NCBI RefSeq assembly: GCF_000317025.1
Contig: NC_019689.1
Location: 3,302,024-3,366,023 of the forward strand
Reading direction: 5' to 3'
Length of the DNA: 64,000 bases
From: Pleurocapsa sp. PCC 7327
Lineage (GTDB): Bacteria; Cyanobacteriota; Cyanobacteriia; Cyanobacteriales; Microcystaceae
Under the pieces are notes generated by a model. That model was not told the origin of the DNA, did no database searches, and saw nothing but the letters and a program-made list of their open reading frames with translations. Positions within the stretch are counted from its first letter, which is position 1, and each line of letters starts with the position of its first letter. The position numbers and the translations under genes were made by a program. Shown in pieces: positions 56,821-64,000 of the stretch.

Positions 56821-59223
56821 CTAATTCCGTAGAGGTTTTTTAGTCTCGAGCATGTGAGCAATTCGCTCTTGGGTTTTGGGTTGACTGAGAAGGGGCACAA
56901 ACACCTCCCGCTCTAATTGCAGCAGGTAGTTTTCATCTACTAAAGAAGGAACGGACAAATCTCCACCCGTCATAACATAAGCCAAGCGATTGGCGAGATA
57001 GCGATCGTATTCGCTAATGAAGCCGCCCTGTTGTAAGATGTAAGCGCCATGCTCTAGCATTGCCCTGGCAGGACGACCCAGCACCATGAAGGCTTTGCGT
57101 TCGGGGGGCGGCGTATAGCCTTCGCGATCGAGACGCAACACCTCTTCTTTGGCGACAAATAAGAGGCGATCGCCATTCATGACAATCCTTGCCTGGGGCG
57201 AAAGGAAGCCAAGCTCTTGCGCTTCGTAGGCACTATTGGACACCTTTGCCATGCCGATGGTTTCAAAGACTTGTTTGAGGAAAGGCGCAATATCGCCGGG
57301 AGAGTCCGTCGCGGCTCGTTGTGCCGCCCAAATTGTCATGCGCGTGGTGCCGCCACCCGCAGGAATGAGTCCTACGCCGAGTTCCACCAATCCGATATAG
57401 CTTTCTGCCGCTGCTACTACCTGCGGACATGCCATGACTACCTCGCAACCGCCACCGAGCGCCCGTCCCTGCACCGCAGCGACGATGGGTTTGGGGAAAT
57501 ATTGAATTCGCTGCATCAGGTTTTGAAACTTGACGAGCAGATTCGCGATCGCGTCGAAATTGCCCGACTGCGCTGCCATTCCCATTTCTGCCAGATTGGC
57601 TCCAGCGGAGAAATTAGCACTGCCGTTGCCGATAACCATGCCGCGAAACTCCCTAGTTTCGAGGAGATCGAGCACTTCGGCTAATCCCTCTATTACCTTT
57701 TGGCTCACGGTATTGCCTTTGGAGCGGAACTCGTACAAGACTACCCCATCACCCAAGTCCAGCAAGGCTGCTTCTGGGTTTTGCCAAAGGGTGCGGTTTG
57801 AGTCGGCTTTAATAACGCCCAAATGGATTTCATCTGTAGGCGTTTCTAAAAGAATAGGGCCGCGATCGGACATAACCACTCCGGAGGTGAAGCAGGCTTC
57901 TCCCCGACAGACTTCTCGCTCTGCGCCTTGGTGCTTGCCGATTTCGGTGCGGTAAAAGCCCGTTATCCCCTCGTAGCGCATTTTTTCGACCCATCCTGGC
58001 ACGACGATTCCAGCGGCTTCCATATCTGCCAGGATGACATCGAACCCAAGAGCATCCCAGATTTCAAAGGGACCGAGTTCCCAATTAAATCCCCAGCGCA
58101 TGGCGCGATCGATCTCGGCGGGACTGTTGGCAATTTCGGGAATGCGGCGAGCGCAATAGCCTAGCATTTCTAAGGTGGAGCGACGGAAGAAAGCACCCGC
58201 ACGCCCCGGATCGCGATAGAGTGCCCGCAGGCGATCGCCTAAATCGCGAATTTTAGCAATGGCATCGATATCGCCCAAATTCAGGGGTTTTGCTGGCTCG
58301 TAGGTGAGAGTTTCTCGATTGAGGGAAAGAATTTCTTTCCCTTGCTTTTTGTAAAAGCCCTGACCTGTTTTTGTGCCGAGTGCCTTAGCTTTTACAAGTT
58401 TATCCAGTAGTTCGGGAACGCGAAGGATCTCCCGACTTTCATCGTGGGGAATGGCGGGGTAGAGATGCTTGGCGACATAGACTAGGGTATCGAGTCCCAC
58501 TAAATCTATCGTCCGGAACGTTCCCGACTTCGGTCGTCCCGCGATCGTCCCCGTCAAGGTATCGACTTCCTCAATGGTATATCCTTCCTCTGTCAAGGCT
58601 CGTATCCCCTGCATCGTCACGTACATCCCGATGCGATTGGCGATAAAGTTGGGGGTATCTTTTGCCATTACTACCCCTTTCCCCAGGTGCAGCCGCCCGA
58701 ACCACTGCATTCGTTGGAGTACCTGCGGATCGGTATCGGGTGTGGGAATGAGTTCGAGTAGCTTGAGATAGCGAGGCGGATTGAAAAAGTGCGTGCCCAA
58801 GAATCGTTTGCGGAAAGCATCCGATCGCCCGTTGGCGATCGCGCCGATGGGCAACCCGCTAGTATTGGTAGAAATGACGGTATCTTCGCGGACGACACTC
58901 TCCAATCGTTCCATCAACTGCTGCTTGATTTCCAGATTTTCTACTACCGCTTCGATCGCCCAATCGACCTCGGCAAGGCGATGAAAATGTTCGTCAAAAT
59001 TGCCCAGAATAATGCGACGGGCGGTTTTTTCGGTAAATAAAATCGGCGGAGATAATTTGAGAGCCTTTTTGAAGGAGGCTTCCACCAAATCGTTTTTCTT
59101 GCCCGTCTCAGCGGCAAGATCGAGCAGATGAACTGTCAGACCTGCATTGGCGAGGTGAGCTGCGATTTGGCTTCCCATCACGCCCGCACCGAGAACGGCA
59201 ACCGTTCGGAATGGCTTCCACAT
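56821..59223 (-). CDS. fadB: Fused 3-hydroxyacyl-CoA dehydrogenase / enoyl-CoA hydratase
   Basis: An 800-residue bifunctional enzyme with the dehydrogenase first, the reverse of E. coli FadB and as in Bacillus FadN. The Rossmann motif GAGVMGSQIAAHLANAG is at 12-28, followed by STNTSGLPIGAIA, GTHFFNPPRYLKLLELI and KDTPNFIANRIG. A second HAD C-terminal region follows (about 300-420). The C-terminal crotonase domain (about 510-790) has NGSANFSAGANL, QGRALGGGCEVVMACP and GLVELGVGLIPAGGGTTR. It would hydrate enoyl-CoA and oxidise hydroxyacyl-CoA. The next gene upstream on this strand is the acyl-CoA synthetase-like gene. The short-repeat hairpin at 59245 separates them. Confidence 0.93.
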   Translation of the reverse strand: MWKPFRTVAVLGAGVMGSQIAAHLANAGLTVHLLDLAAETGKKNDLVEASFKKALKLSPPILFTEKTARRIILGNFDEHFHRLAEVDWAIEAVVENLEIKQQLMERLESVVREDTVISTNTSGLPIGAIANGRSDAFRKRFLGTHFFNPPRYLKLLELIPTPDTDPQVLQRMQWFGRLHLGKGVVMAKDTPNFIANRIGMYVTMQGIRALTEEGYTIEEVDTLTGTIAGRPKSGTFRTIDLVGLDTLVYVAKHLYPAIPHDESREILRVPELLDKLVKAKALGTKTGQGFYKKQGKEILSLNRETLTYEPAKPLNLGDIDAIAKIRDLGDRLRALYRDPGRAGAFFRRSTLEMLGYCARRIPEIANSPAEIDRAMRWGFNWELGPFEIWDALGFDVILADMEAAGIVVPGWVEKMRYEGITGFYRTEIGKHQGAEREVCRGEACFTSGVVMSDRGPILLETPTDEIHLGVIKADSNRTLWQNPEAALLDLGDGVVLYEFRSKGNTVSQKVIEGLAEVLDLLETREFRGMVIGNGSANFSAGANLAEMGMAAQSGNFDAIANLLVKFQNLMQRIQYFPKPIVAAVQGRALGGGCEVVMACPQVVAAAESYIGLVELGVGLIPAGGGTTRMTIWAAQRAATDSPGDIAPFLKQVFETIGMAKVSNSAYEAQELGFLSPQARIVMNGDRLLFVAKEEVLRLDREGYTPPPERKAFMVLGRPARAMLEHGAYILQQGGFISEYDRYLANRLAYVMTGGDLSVPSLVDENYLLQLEREVFVPLLSQPKTQERIAHMLETKKPLRN

Positions 59224-59244
59224 AATTCTGATACCTCGATTTTG

Positions 59245-59299
59245 GATTTTGGCGAAGCCGCCGCACGCTCCTTGAACCTCTTCAAGGAGAACGGCGGAT
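59245..59299. repeat. Dispersed hairpin repeat, copy B (partner at 18613)
   Basis: A 55-bp unit in the gap between the FadB-like gene and the acyl-CoA synthetase gene. The stem is CTCCTTGAA / TTCAAGGAG with loop CCTC, inside a GCCGCC / GGCGG outer pairing. Outside the stem centre it is nearly identical to the unit at 18613-18667 inside the polyketide synthase gene, and the stem differs by two compensating base pairs. Confidence 0.85.
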
Positions 59300-59389
59300 G
59301 AAAGGATTGGGGATTAGTTAGTAGTTAGTGGTTTTTCCTCCCACTTCCTCCCACACTCCCCACACTCCCGGTTCTCCCTACCTTCTGCC

Positions 59390-61666
59390 TTAATAATGAT
59401 TGAGCGATCGCGCATAGACTGGGCAGGTGACGGGAGCAACAGGCGGACACATAATCGCAGGAATATCGTTTTCATTAACGCTTTCGAGTTCCGCGTCGGT
59501 GCGTTTGTGCGTCCCCGCGTCGCGAACGTCTTCATATAAGGCATCGATTTCCTTGGCAAATGCTTCGACTACTTTGGCACGCCTAACCTCTCCGCTTGGT
59601 GTCAGCATCTCGTTCTCAACGTTTAAAGTCGCGTTGACGAGACTGAAGCGCTTAACCATAGACCAGTAAGGCAGATGACAATTGGCTTCGTCTACCAGGG
59701 CTTGGTAGAGGGCAAGGATGCATGGATGCTTTAGAAGCGCTTCAGTTGGCAAGTTGAGTCCGATCGCTTGCGCTTGCTCGTGCAGGGCATCTAGATTGGG
59801 GAAAATCAGCATGGCGCAGAATTTTCGTTCGGCACCCACCGCGATCGCCTTTGAGACTAGAGGAGATTTCTCTAGCTTGCCCTCCAGCGGTTCTGGGGTC
59901 ACGTACTTGCCTGTGGAGAGTTTGAAGGGACTTTTCTTAAGACCAGTAATCTTAAGAAAACCGTCTTCGCCAAATTCTCCTAAATCGCCTGTATGCAACC
60001 ATCCATCCTCATCGAGGACTTTTTGAGTGGCTTCGGGGTTTTTGTAGTAGCCTTGCATGACGCAAGGTCCCCTGACGAGAATTTCTTTATCTTCTGCGAT
60101 CGCGAATTCTACCCCAGGCAAGGGCACGCCCACGGTTCCTGCCCGGTTGAATTGCCCTCGATTGCAGGCAACTGCCCCACTCGTTTCGGTCAAACCATAG
60201 CCTTGTAGGATGACGATTCCGGCTGCTGCTAATAAGTTAGCTATCCCGGCTTTCAAGGCTGCCCCTCCACTAATCAAGTATTTGAGACGACCTCCGAATA
60301 CGGCTCGCCATTTCGAGAAGACGAGGCGATCGGCTACTTTAAGCTGTAAGGCATACAGTGCCTTAGGTTGTCGTCCCAACTCGTACTGTTTTGCTAGATT
60401 TAACGCCCAGTTAACGATATTTTGAATCGGGGCATTTTGGAGGAATTGCAGCTCGATCTTAAAGACGCTAAAACGAGAGAACAACCACCCAACATGCCGT
60501 TTCGTCGCTTTTCTTGCTCTCAGCCACCTTTGTAAGGCTGCTGTACTGTATTTTCTCTTGGCTGCTCGTTTTTTTTTGCCTACAGTTTCCGATCGCGTTG
60601 ATTGTTTGCTTGCTCTTTCCAAAATATGGTGGTAAACCTTCTCCAGTAGCAGAGGCACCGTAGCAAAAAGCGTCGGTCGCACTTCCATAAGATGCTTCAT
60701 AACCCGATTTGGGCTTGAGAAATAGATACTGTGCCCGTAGTTCATATGACCGTAGACAAAGGTACGGGCAAAAACGTGCGTTAGCGGCAAAAATGAAAGG
60801 GCAACCTCTTTTGCCCCTAATGCCAAATCGGGAATACTGGTAAAAGTAGCCAACGAACTTGCAGAAAGGTTTTCATGGGTCAGCATGACGCCCTGAAGTT
60901 GTCCCGTCGAGCCGGGAATATAGATGATGGTGGCTAGCATTTTCGCTTCCAGCGATTCTCGCAGTTGCTGTCTGTGGGTTTCTCCACCGCAATTCCGACC
61001 TTTGGCACGAACCTCCTCTAAGGAAAGGAGTTGGATGCATGGCGGAAATTCCGGACAAGGGCGATCGACTCGCGGGTGATGGAGGAGTTGTGGAATCACC
61101 AAACATGCCGAGGCAGGGATTTCCTTGATGTCGCTCGTTTCCTGGGTTGCTTCATTGCGATCGCTTAACCGTTGCGAGCGCACTTGCTGCCAATTGGTGG
61201 GAACGTCGGCAATGATGGCAATTTTAAGAGTCGATGCATCCCACAAGTAAGGGACGATTTGATTGAGCAAATCGAGGTTGGAGATAACGAGCGCTTTTGC
61301 CTCGCTGTGCTGCATGATGAAAATTATGTTTTCGATCGTCTGAGTGAGGTCGATCGGTACGTCGATTAGGTTTGCCAGCAAGCAACCCATATCAACTAAA
61401 CAAAAGTTAACATCGCTGTGCATTAACAGAGCAACGCGATCGCCCTTCTCCAGGGGCAACTCTAACAAACCGAGTGCTACCTCTTCGGCTGCACTCCGAA
61501 AGGCATGATTGGAGAGCGACTCCCACCCTGCTTCTCTCCATTGATTGAAGGCGCGATTGTTAGGAGCGCGATCGCATCCCTCATCGAGCAAGGAAGGCAA
61601 AGTTCTCCCCAAGATTGCCTTTCCAGAGTTAGGGGGAGCTTTGTAAGTCTTATCAAACCGCAACAT
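59390..61666 (-). CDS. Long-chain acyl-CoA synthetase-like protein with altered active-site motifs
   Basis: A 758-residue ANL-superfamily protein with a long-chain acyl-CoA synthetase layout. Motifs include SFLPLTHVFAR, GYGLTETSGAVACN, GWLHTGDLGEFGEDGFLKITG and a KKSPFKLSTGKYV hinge. Two expected lysines are absent: the ATP-binding loop reads IPGSTGQLQG where TSGTTGxPKG is usual, and the C-terminal LTPSGEVRRAKV has Glu where the adenylation lysine is expected in LTPTLKVRR. It may have weak or altered activity. A helical insert lies at about 345-400. Same strand as the beta-oxidation genes, 166 bp upstream of the FadB-like gene. Membrane association is not obvious. Confidence 0.87.
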   Translation of the reverse strand: MLRFDKTYKAPPNSGKAILGRTLPSLLDEGCDRAPNNRAFNQWREAGWESLSNHAFRSAAEEVALGLLELPLEKGDRVALLMHSDVNFCLVDMGCLLANLIDVPIDLTQTIENIIFIMQHSEAKALVISNLDLLNQIVPYLWDASTLKIAIIADVPTNWQQVRSQRLSDRNEATQETSDIKEIPASACLVIPQLLHHPRVDRPCPEFPPCIQLLSLEEVRAKGRNCGGETHRQQLRESLEAKMLATIIYIPGSTGQLQGVMLTHENLSASSLATFTSIPDLALGAKEVALSFLPLTHVFARTFVYGHMNYGHSIYFSSPNRVMKHLMEVRPTLFATVPLLLEKVYHHILERASKQSTRSETVGKKKRAAKRKYSTAALQRWLRARKATKRHVGWLFSRFSVFKIELQFLQNAPIQNIVNWALNLAKQYELGRQPKALYALQLKVADRLVFSKWRAVFGGRLKYLISGGAALKAGIANLLAAAGIVILQGYGLTETSGAVACNRGQFNRAGTVGVPLPGVEFAIAEDKEILVRGPCVMQGYYKNPEATQKVLDEDGWLHTGDLGEFGEDGFLKITGLKKSPFKLSTGKYVTPEPLEGKLEKSPLVSKAIAVGAERKFCAMLIFPNLDALHEQAQAIGLNLPTEALLKHPCILALYQALVDEANCHLPYWSMVKRFSLVNATLNVENEMLTPSGEVRRAKVVEAFAKEIDALYEDVRDAGTHKRTDAELESVNENDIPAIMCPPVAPVTCPVYARSLNHY

Positions 61667-62101
61667 CTCAAACTAGAAGAGCTTGAAACTCTTCCCCTCG
61701 CTAACGGTTATCTTTAAATTTGAGCCTTGCTTGCAGTCGAAGCCTTTTCAATAGAGCGGGATTGACGCATTAAAAGCCATTTCAAACTTTTAATGCAACT
61801 CGTGTCTTTCAGTTGTTATTGTGAATTGAATTATTTCGTTTTTATGTCGCTCGAAAGGTATCGAAGACCATCTAAAAAAGTAACAGATCGGACTCAGCAG
61901 CTATTAAATACCGACTTTTGCTACTCAAGTCCAGTGCAATTTCAGTTTCTCCTTTTAATTTGGTATCTATTAAGGGCAGAATAAAAGGTTTTTAAGGCTC
62001 CAGCACTGCCATGCTAAGCGATTTGTCATATCAGTAAATTTGTACGTAATCTTACTGTAGCTTATCAATTGAGAAGATCGCCAAGATTGTATCGAGTTGC
62101 T
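61667..62101. other. Intergenic region between acyl-CoA synthetase and lipase genes
   Basis: About 430 bp without a supportable gene. It has AT-rich sequence and a short internal open frame at 61793-61984 that shows no family features. It may carry the promoter for the beta-oxidation operon. Confidence 0.45.
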
Positions 62102-63076
62102 TTACAATCGGCGAAGCAATAAGAAAGAAGGAATAAGAAAGAATTTTTTTTTCTCGACCGTTTCTTGTTCCCAGGAGGGCTGAAAACTTCGATTGCTAGG
62201 CAATTTTGAGACACAAAGGGCTAGCGGCTGATGATTGGTAGCTCCCGGCAAATGCCGCTCTAGCCATTCTCCCAAATCTGCAAATACTTCATGATGGTTG
62301 ATATCGATGTGGAGATCGTGATAGCTGCCTGGCAATTCGTAACATTCTTTATCTGGGAAAGTCACTTGCATGCAGAAAGCCCAACTGCTATCTGGATGCG
62401 TCACTCGGTCTGCGCTGCCGTGGAGCATGAGTAAAGGAAGGCGCAAATCCGAGCCGTGACTTTGTATCCAATTGACGGTCTGCAAAAATTCTGTGGCGAG
62501 TCGGGCACTGCCGTATTCGTGTCGAAGAGGGTCTTGGGCATAGGCAGAGACTGCGTTCGGGTCGCGAGAACTCGCATCGCGATCGATGCCTAGTTTCAGG
62601 CTGAAGCGCGGATAGACTTTCGAAAGCAGCCGTCCAATCGCCATTTTTATCGGCGAGACTCCCACTTTTCCTATTGCTGGTGCCGTGACAACGATCCCTT
62701 GTAAGCCCTCTGGAAATCGTAAGGCATAGTCTAGCGCGATCGCGCCGCCTAAACTATGTCCCCACAGAAAACGAGGACAGTCCGGTTCTCGTTCTCGAAT
62801 CAGCTGCAAAAAAGCGCTCAAATCTTCTCGAAACTCAGCCCAGCGATTGATATGACCTCGCTGTCCGGGCGACCGTCCATGACCGCGCAGATCGAAAGCG
62901 TAGACCCCGTAACCCTTCCCAATTAAATACCGCGCCGCATCGTCGAATAGTCCGCTGTGGGAGCCAAGTCCGTGTACGATAGCCACAATGGCTTTAGCTC
63001 GATTCTGGGGAAACCAGCTTTGGTAATAGAGGCTCAGTCCTCCAGCGCCTTGAAAAGTTCCTTTGATGTGTTTCAT
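62102..63076 (-). CDS. Monoacylglycerol-lipase-like alpha/beta hydrolase
   Basis: A 324-residue alpha/beta hydrolase of the monoacylglycerol lipase/lysophospholipase type. HGLGSHSGLFDD, LRGHGRSPGQRGHI, the nucleophile in LWGHSLGGAIALDY (Ser about residue 109), LLMLHGSADRVTHP (acid) and SYHDLHIDINH (His) give an intact triad. A C-terminal extension of about 40 residues (from about 285) is basic and unlike the core. It is transcribed towards the acyl-CoA synthetase and beta-oxidation genes and could release fatty acids for them. No signal peptide is evident. Confidence 0.92.
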   Translation of the reverse strand: MKHIKGTFQGAGGLSLYYQSWFPQNRAKAIVAIVHGLGSHSGLFDDAARYLIGKGYGVYAFDLRGHGRSPGQRGHINRWAEFREDLSAFLQLIREREPDCPRFLWGHSLGGAIALDYALRFPEGLQGIVVTAPAIGKVGVSPIKMAIGRLLSKVYPRFSLKLGIDRDASSRDPNAVSAYAQDPLRHEYGSARLATEFLQTVNWIQSHGSDLRLPLLMLHGSADRVTHPDSSWAFCMQVTFPDKECYELPGSYHDLHIDINHHEVFADLGEWLERHLPGATNHQPLALCVSKLPSNRSFQPSWEQETVEKKKFFLIPSFLLLRRL

Positions 63077-63300
63077 CTCAATTTATCCCTAATAGCTTCT
63101 CCATTGCTGCACTCTGAGCACCCACGCCGAGATTTCTAGTCGATCGCATTTCCGAAGAGTTGATGAGGCTATTCAATGCCAAGTTGAGAAGCACAGCCGC
63201 GATCGCAGACATATCTTTAATTCTAAATTCTATTCAACTTATAGCGGGATTGTATAACGAGAGCGATCGCGCAAATCCCTGCGATCGCTCCGTCAGATCG

Positions 63301-64000
63301 CTATCTCTGGATATCCTTAAAGGACTGATAGGCTTTTTCGGGGTGATAGAGATGACAGCGATCGCCTATTTCCTTCATTAGTGCCCAAGAAAACTTGCTT
63401 TCTTGAATGTGGCTGCCCCAGTTTTGTTTTAAACTCTCGTGAGCCATTCGCAAATTATAGGAGGGAATGGCAACGCAGATATGATGTGGCACGTGTACGT
63501 TGATATCATGACACAGAAATTCCACCCAACGGGGATAGGTACAGTGAACGGTTCCGGCTAATTGAGCTTCTGCGGCACTCCAGGTTTCAGCAGGACGAAA
63601 CTGAATGTTGGGTGCTGTGTGATGGACTAATGTAAAAGTGCTCATCCAGAAGTGATATACCAACCAAGGCAGCAGCCAAAACTTGACGAAGCCCCAGATG
63701 CCAGTCATCGCGATTAGAGTAGGGAAGAAGACAGCAGCAAAGATGACGACAGATGCGATCGACACTTTGACTTTGGCGCGATCGCGTTCTGAGAATTGGG
63801 ATAAGTCGAAATGCAGCACTGCCCAATGCGCGATCGAACCTAGCCACCAAAAGCGTCCGCGCAAGGCTTGGTAAAATCCTCGCACGAAGGGGTTCGTCTG
63901 GGTATAATCCTCTAGCGTCCAAGGATCCCATGCGTTATCTATCAATAACTTATTGGTATGAAGGTGATGGCGATCGTGCAGGATGCGCCAGCAGTGAAAT
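63301..64000 (-). CDS. Membrane fatty acid desaturase (DesA-like), 5' end beyond window
   Basis: The C-terminal 232 residues of a DesA-like omega-6 (Delta-12) membrane desaturase; the beginning lies beyond position 64000. The frame is open to the window edge and includes HDRHHLHTN (histidine box 2) before [14 protein letters not shown], transmembrane helices around [15 protein letters not shown] and [12 protein letters not shown], and the third box HVPHHI. It introduces double bonds into membrane lipids, using ferredoxin. The next gene downstream on this strand is the lipase-like hydrolase, 224 bp on. Its relation to the beta-oxidation set may be thematic only. Confidence 0.9.
   Translation of the reverse strand, partial: FHCWRILHDRHHLHTNKLLIDNAWDPWTLEDYTQTNPFVRGFYQALRGRFWWLGSIAHWAVLHFDLSQFSERDRAKVKVSIASVVIFAAVFFPTLIAMTGIWGFVKFWLLPWLVYHFWMSTFTLVHHTAPNIQFRPAETWSAAEAQLAGTVHCTYPRWVEFLCHDINVHVPHHICVAIPSYNLRMAHESLKQNWGSHIQESKFSWALMKEIGDRCHLYHPEKAYQSFKDIQR

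Noticed and set aside
61793-61984. Open frame of 63 codons in the gap before the lipase gene
   Set aside because: Composition is unlike neighbouring proteins and there is no ribosome binding site or recognisable domain.

Overview
The window is chromosomal DNA of a cyanobacterium. The evidence is the light-independent protochlorophyllide reductase genes chlL and chlN, separate genes for the two halves of the orange carotenoid protein, an NblA-like phycobilisome degradation protein, Ycf35 and Ycf46 homologues, the carboxysome shell protein CcmP, and very frequent GCGATCGC (HIP1) octamers. No rRNA or tRNA gene was recognised. The genus cannot be fixed from the sequence; the gene content and the short dispersed repeats suit a unicellular or baeocystous chroococcalean or pleurocapsalean type.

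Layout. 1-4.7 kb: a stand-alone carotenoid-protein pair (helical carotenoid protein plus OCP C-terminal-domain homologue), chlN-chlL, a possible tiny two-helix membrane protein and a rubredoxin. 4.8-9.7 kb: a PPOX-type flavoprotein, cysE, a conserved-unknown module (ribbon-helix-helix-like protein, Ycf46 AAA+ ATPase, Ycf35) ending in a clear terminator, and pdxH. 9.9-16.7 kb: a tightly packed signalling operon of two histidine kinases, a response regulator and a REC-PAS-GGDEF-EAL protein. 16.7-26.4 kb: a HAD phosphatase and an 8.8-kb type I polyketide synthase (FAAL-ACP-KS-AT-DH-ER-KR-ACP) with no release domain. 26.5-37.5 kb: an orphan ABC ATPase, ccmP, truB, a class A penicillin-binding protein, tyrS, a REC-GGDEF-EAL protein with a degenerate GGDEF site and a 2-oxo-acid dehydrogenase E2. 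37.5-40 kb: a scarred region with a truncated GH3-like gene, an IS630-type transposase remnant and an IS200-type transposase. 40-49 kb: nblA, an AMP-forming acyl/acetyl-CoA synthetase, and a run of a 2-oxoglutarate dioxygenase, a SufS-like PLP enzyme without the catalytic cysteine, a GH13 phosphorylase-like enzyme and glutamate-cysteine ligase. 49-52.4 kb: a DUF3574 protein, a CheR methyltransferase, a MITE-like element and an aminotransferase. 52.5-64 kb: a same-strand set of fatty-acid genes (acyl-CoA dehydrogenase, thiolase, fused hydroxyacyl-CoA dehydrogenase/enoyl-CoA hydratase, acyl-CoA synthetase-like protein, lipase-like hydrolase, desaturase) that looks like a complete beta-oxidation pathway, which is unusual because the well-studied cyanobacteria lack it.

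The parts most worth following up are the beta-oxidation island (with an acyl-CoA synthetase that lacks two expected lysines), the orphan polyketide synthase whose linkers and KR domain carry in-frame repeat insertions, a pair of dispersed hairpin repeats with compensatory stem changes, and the dioxygenase/PLP-enzyme/phosphorylase/GshA gene run.
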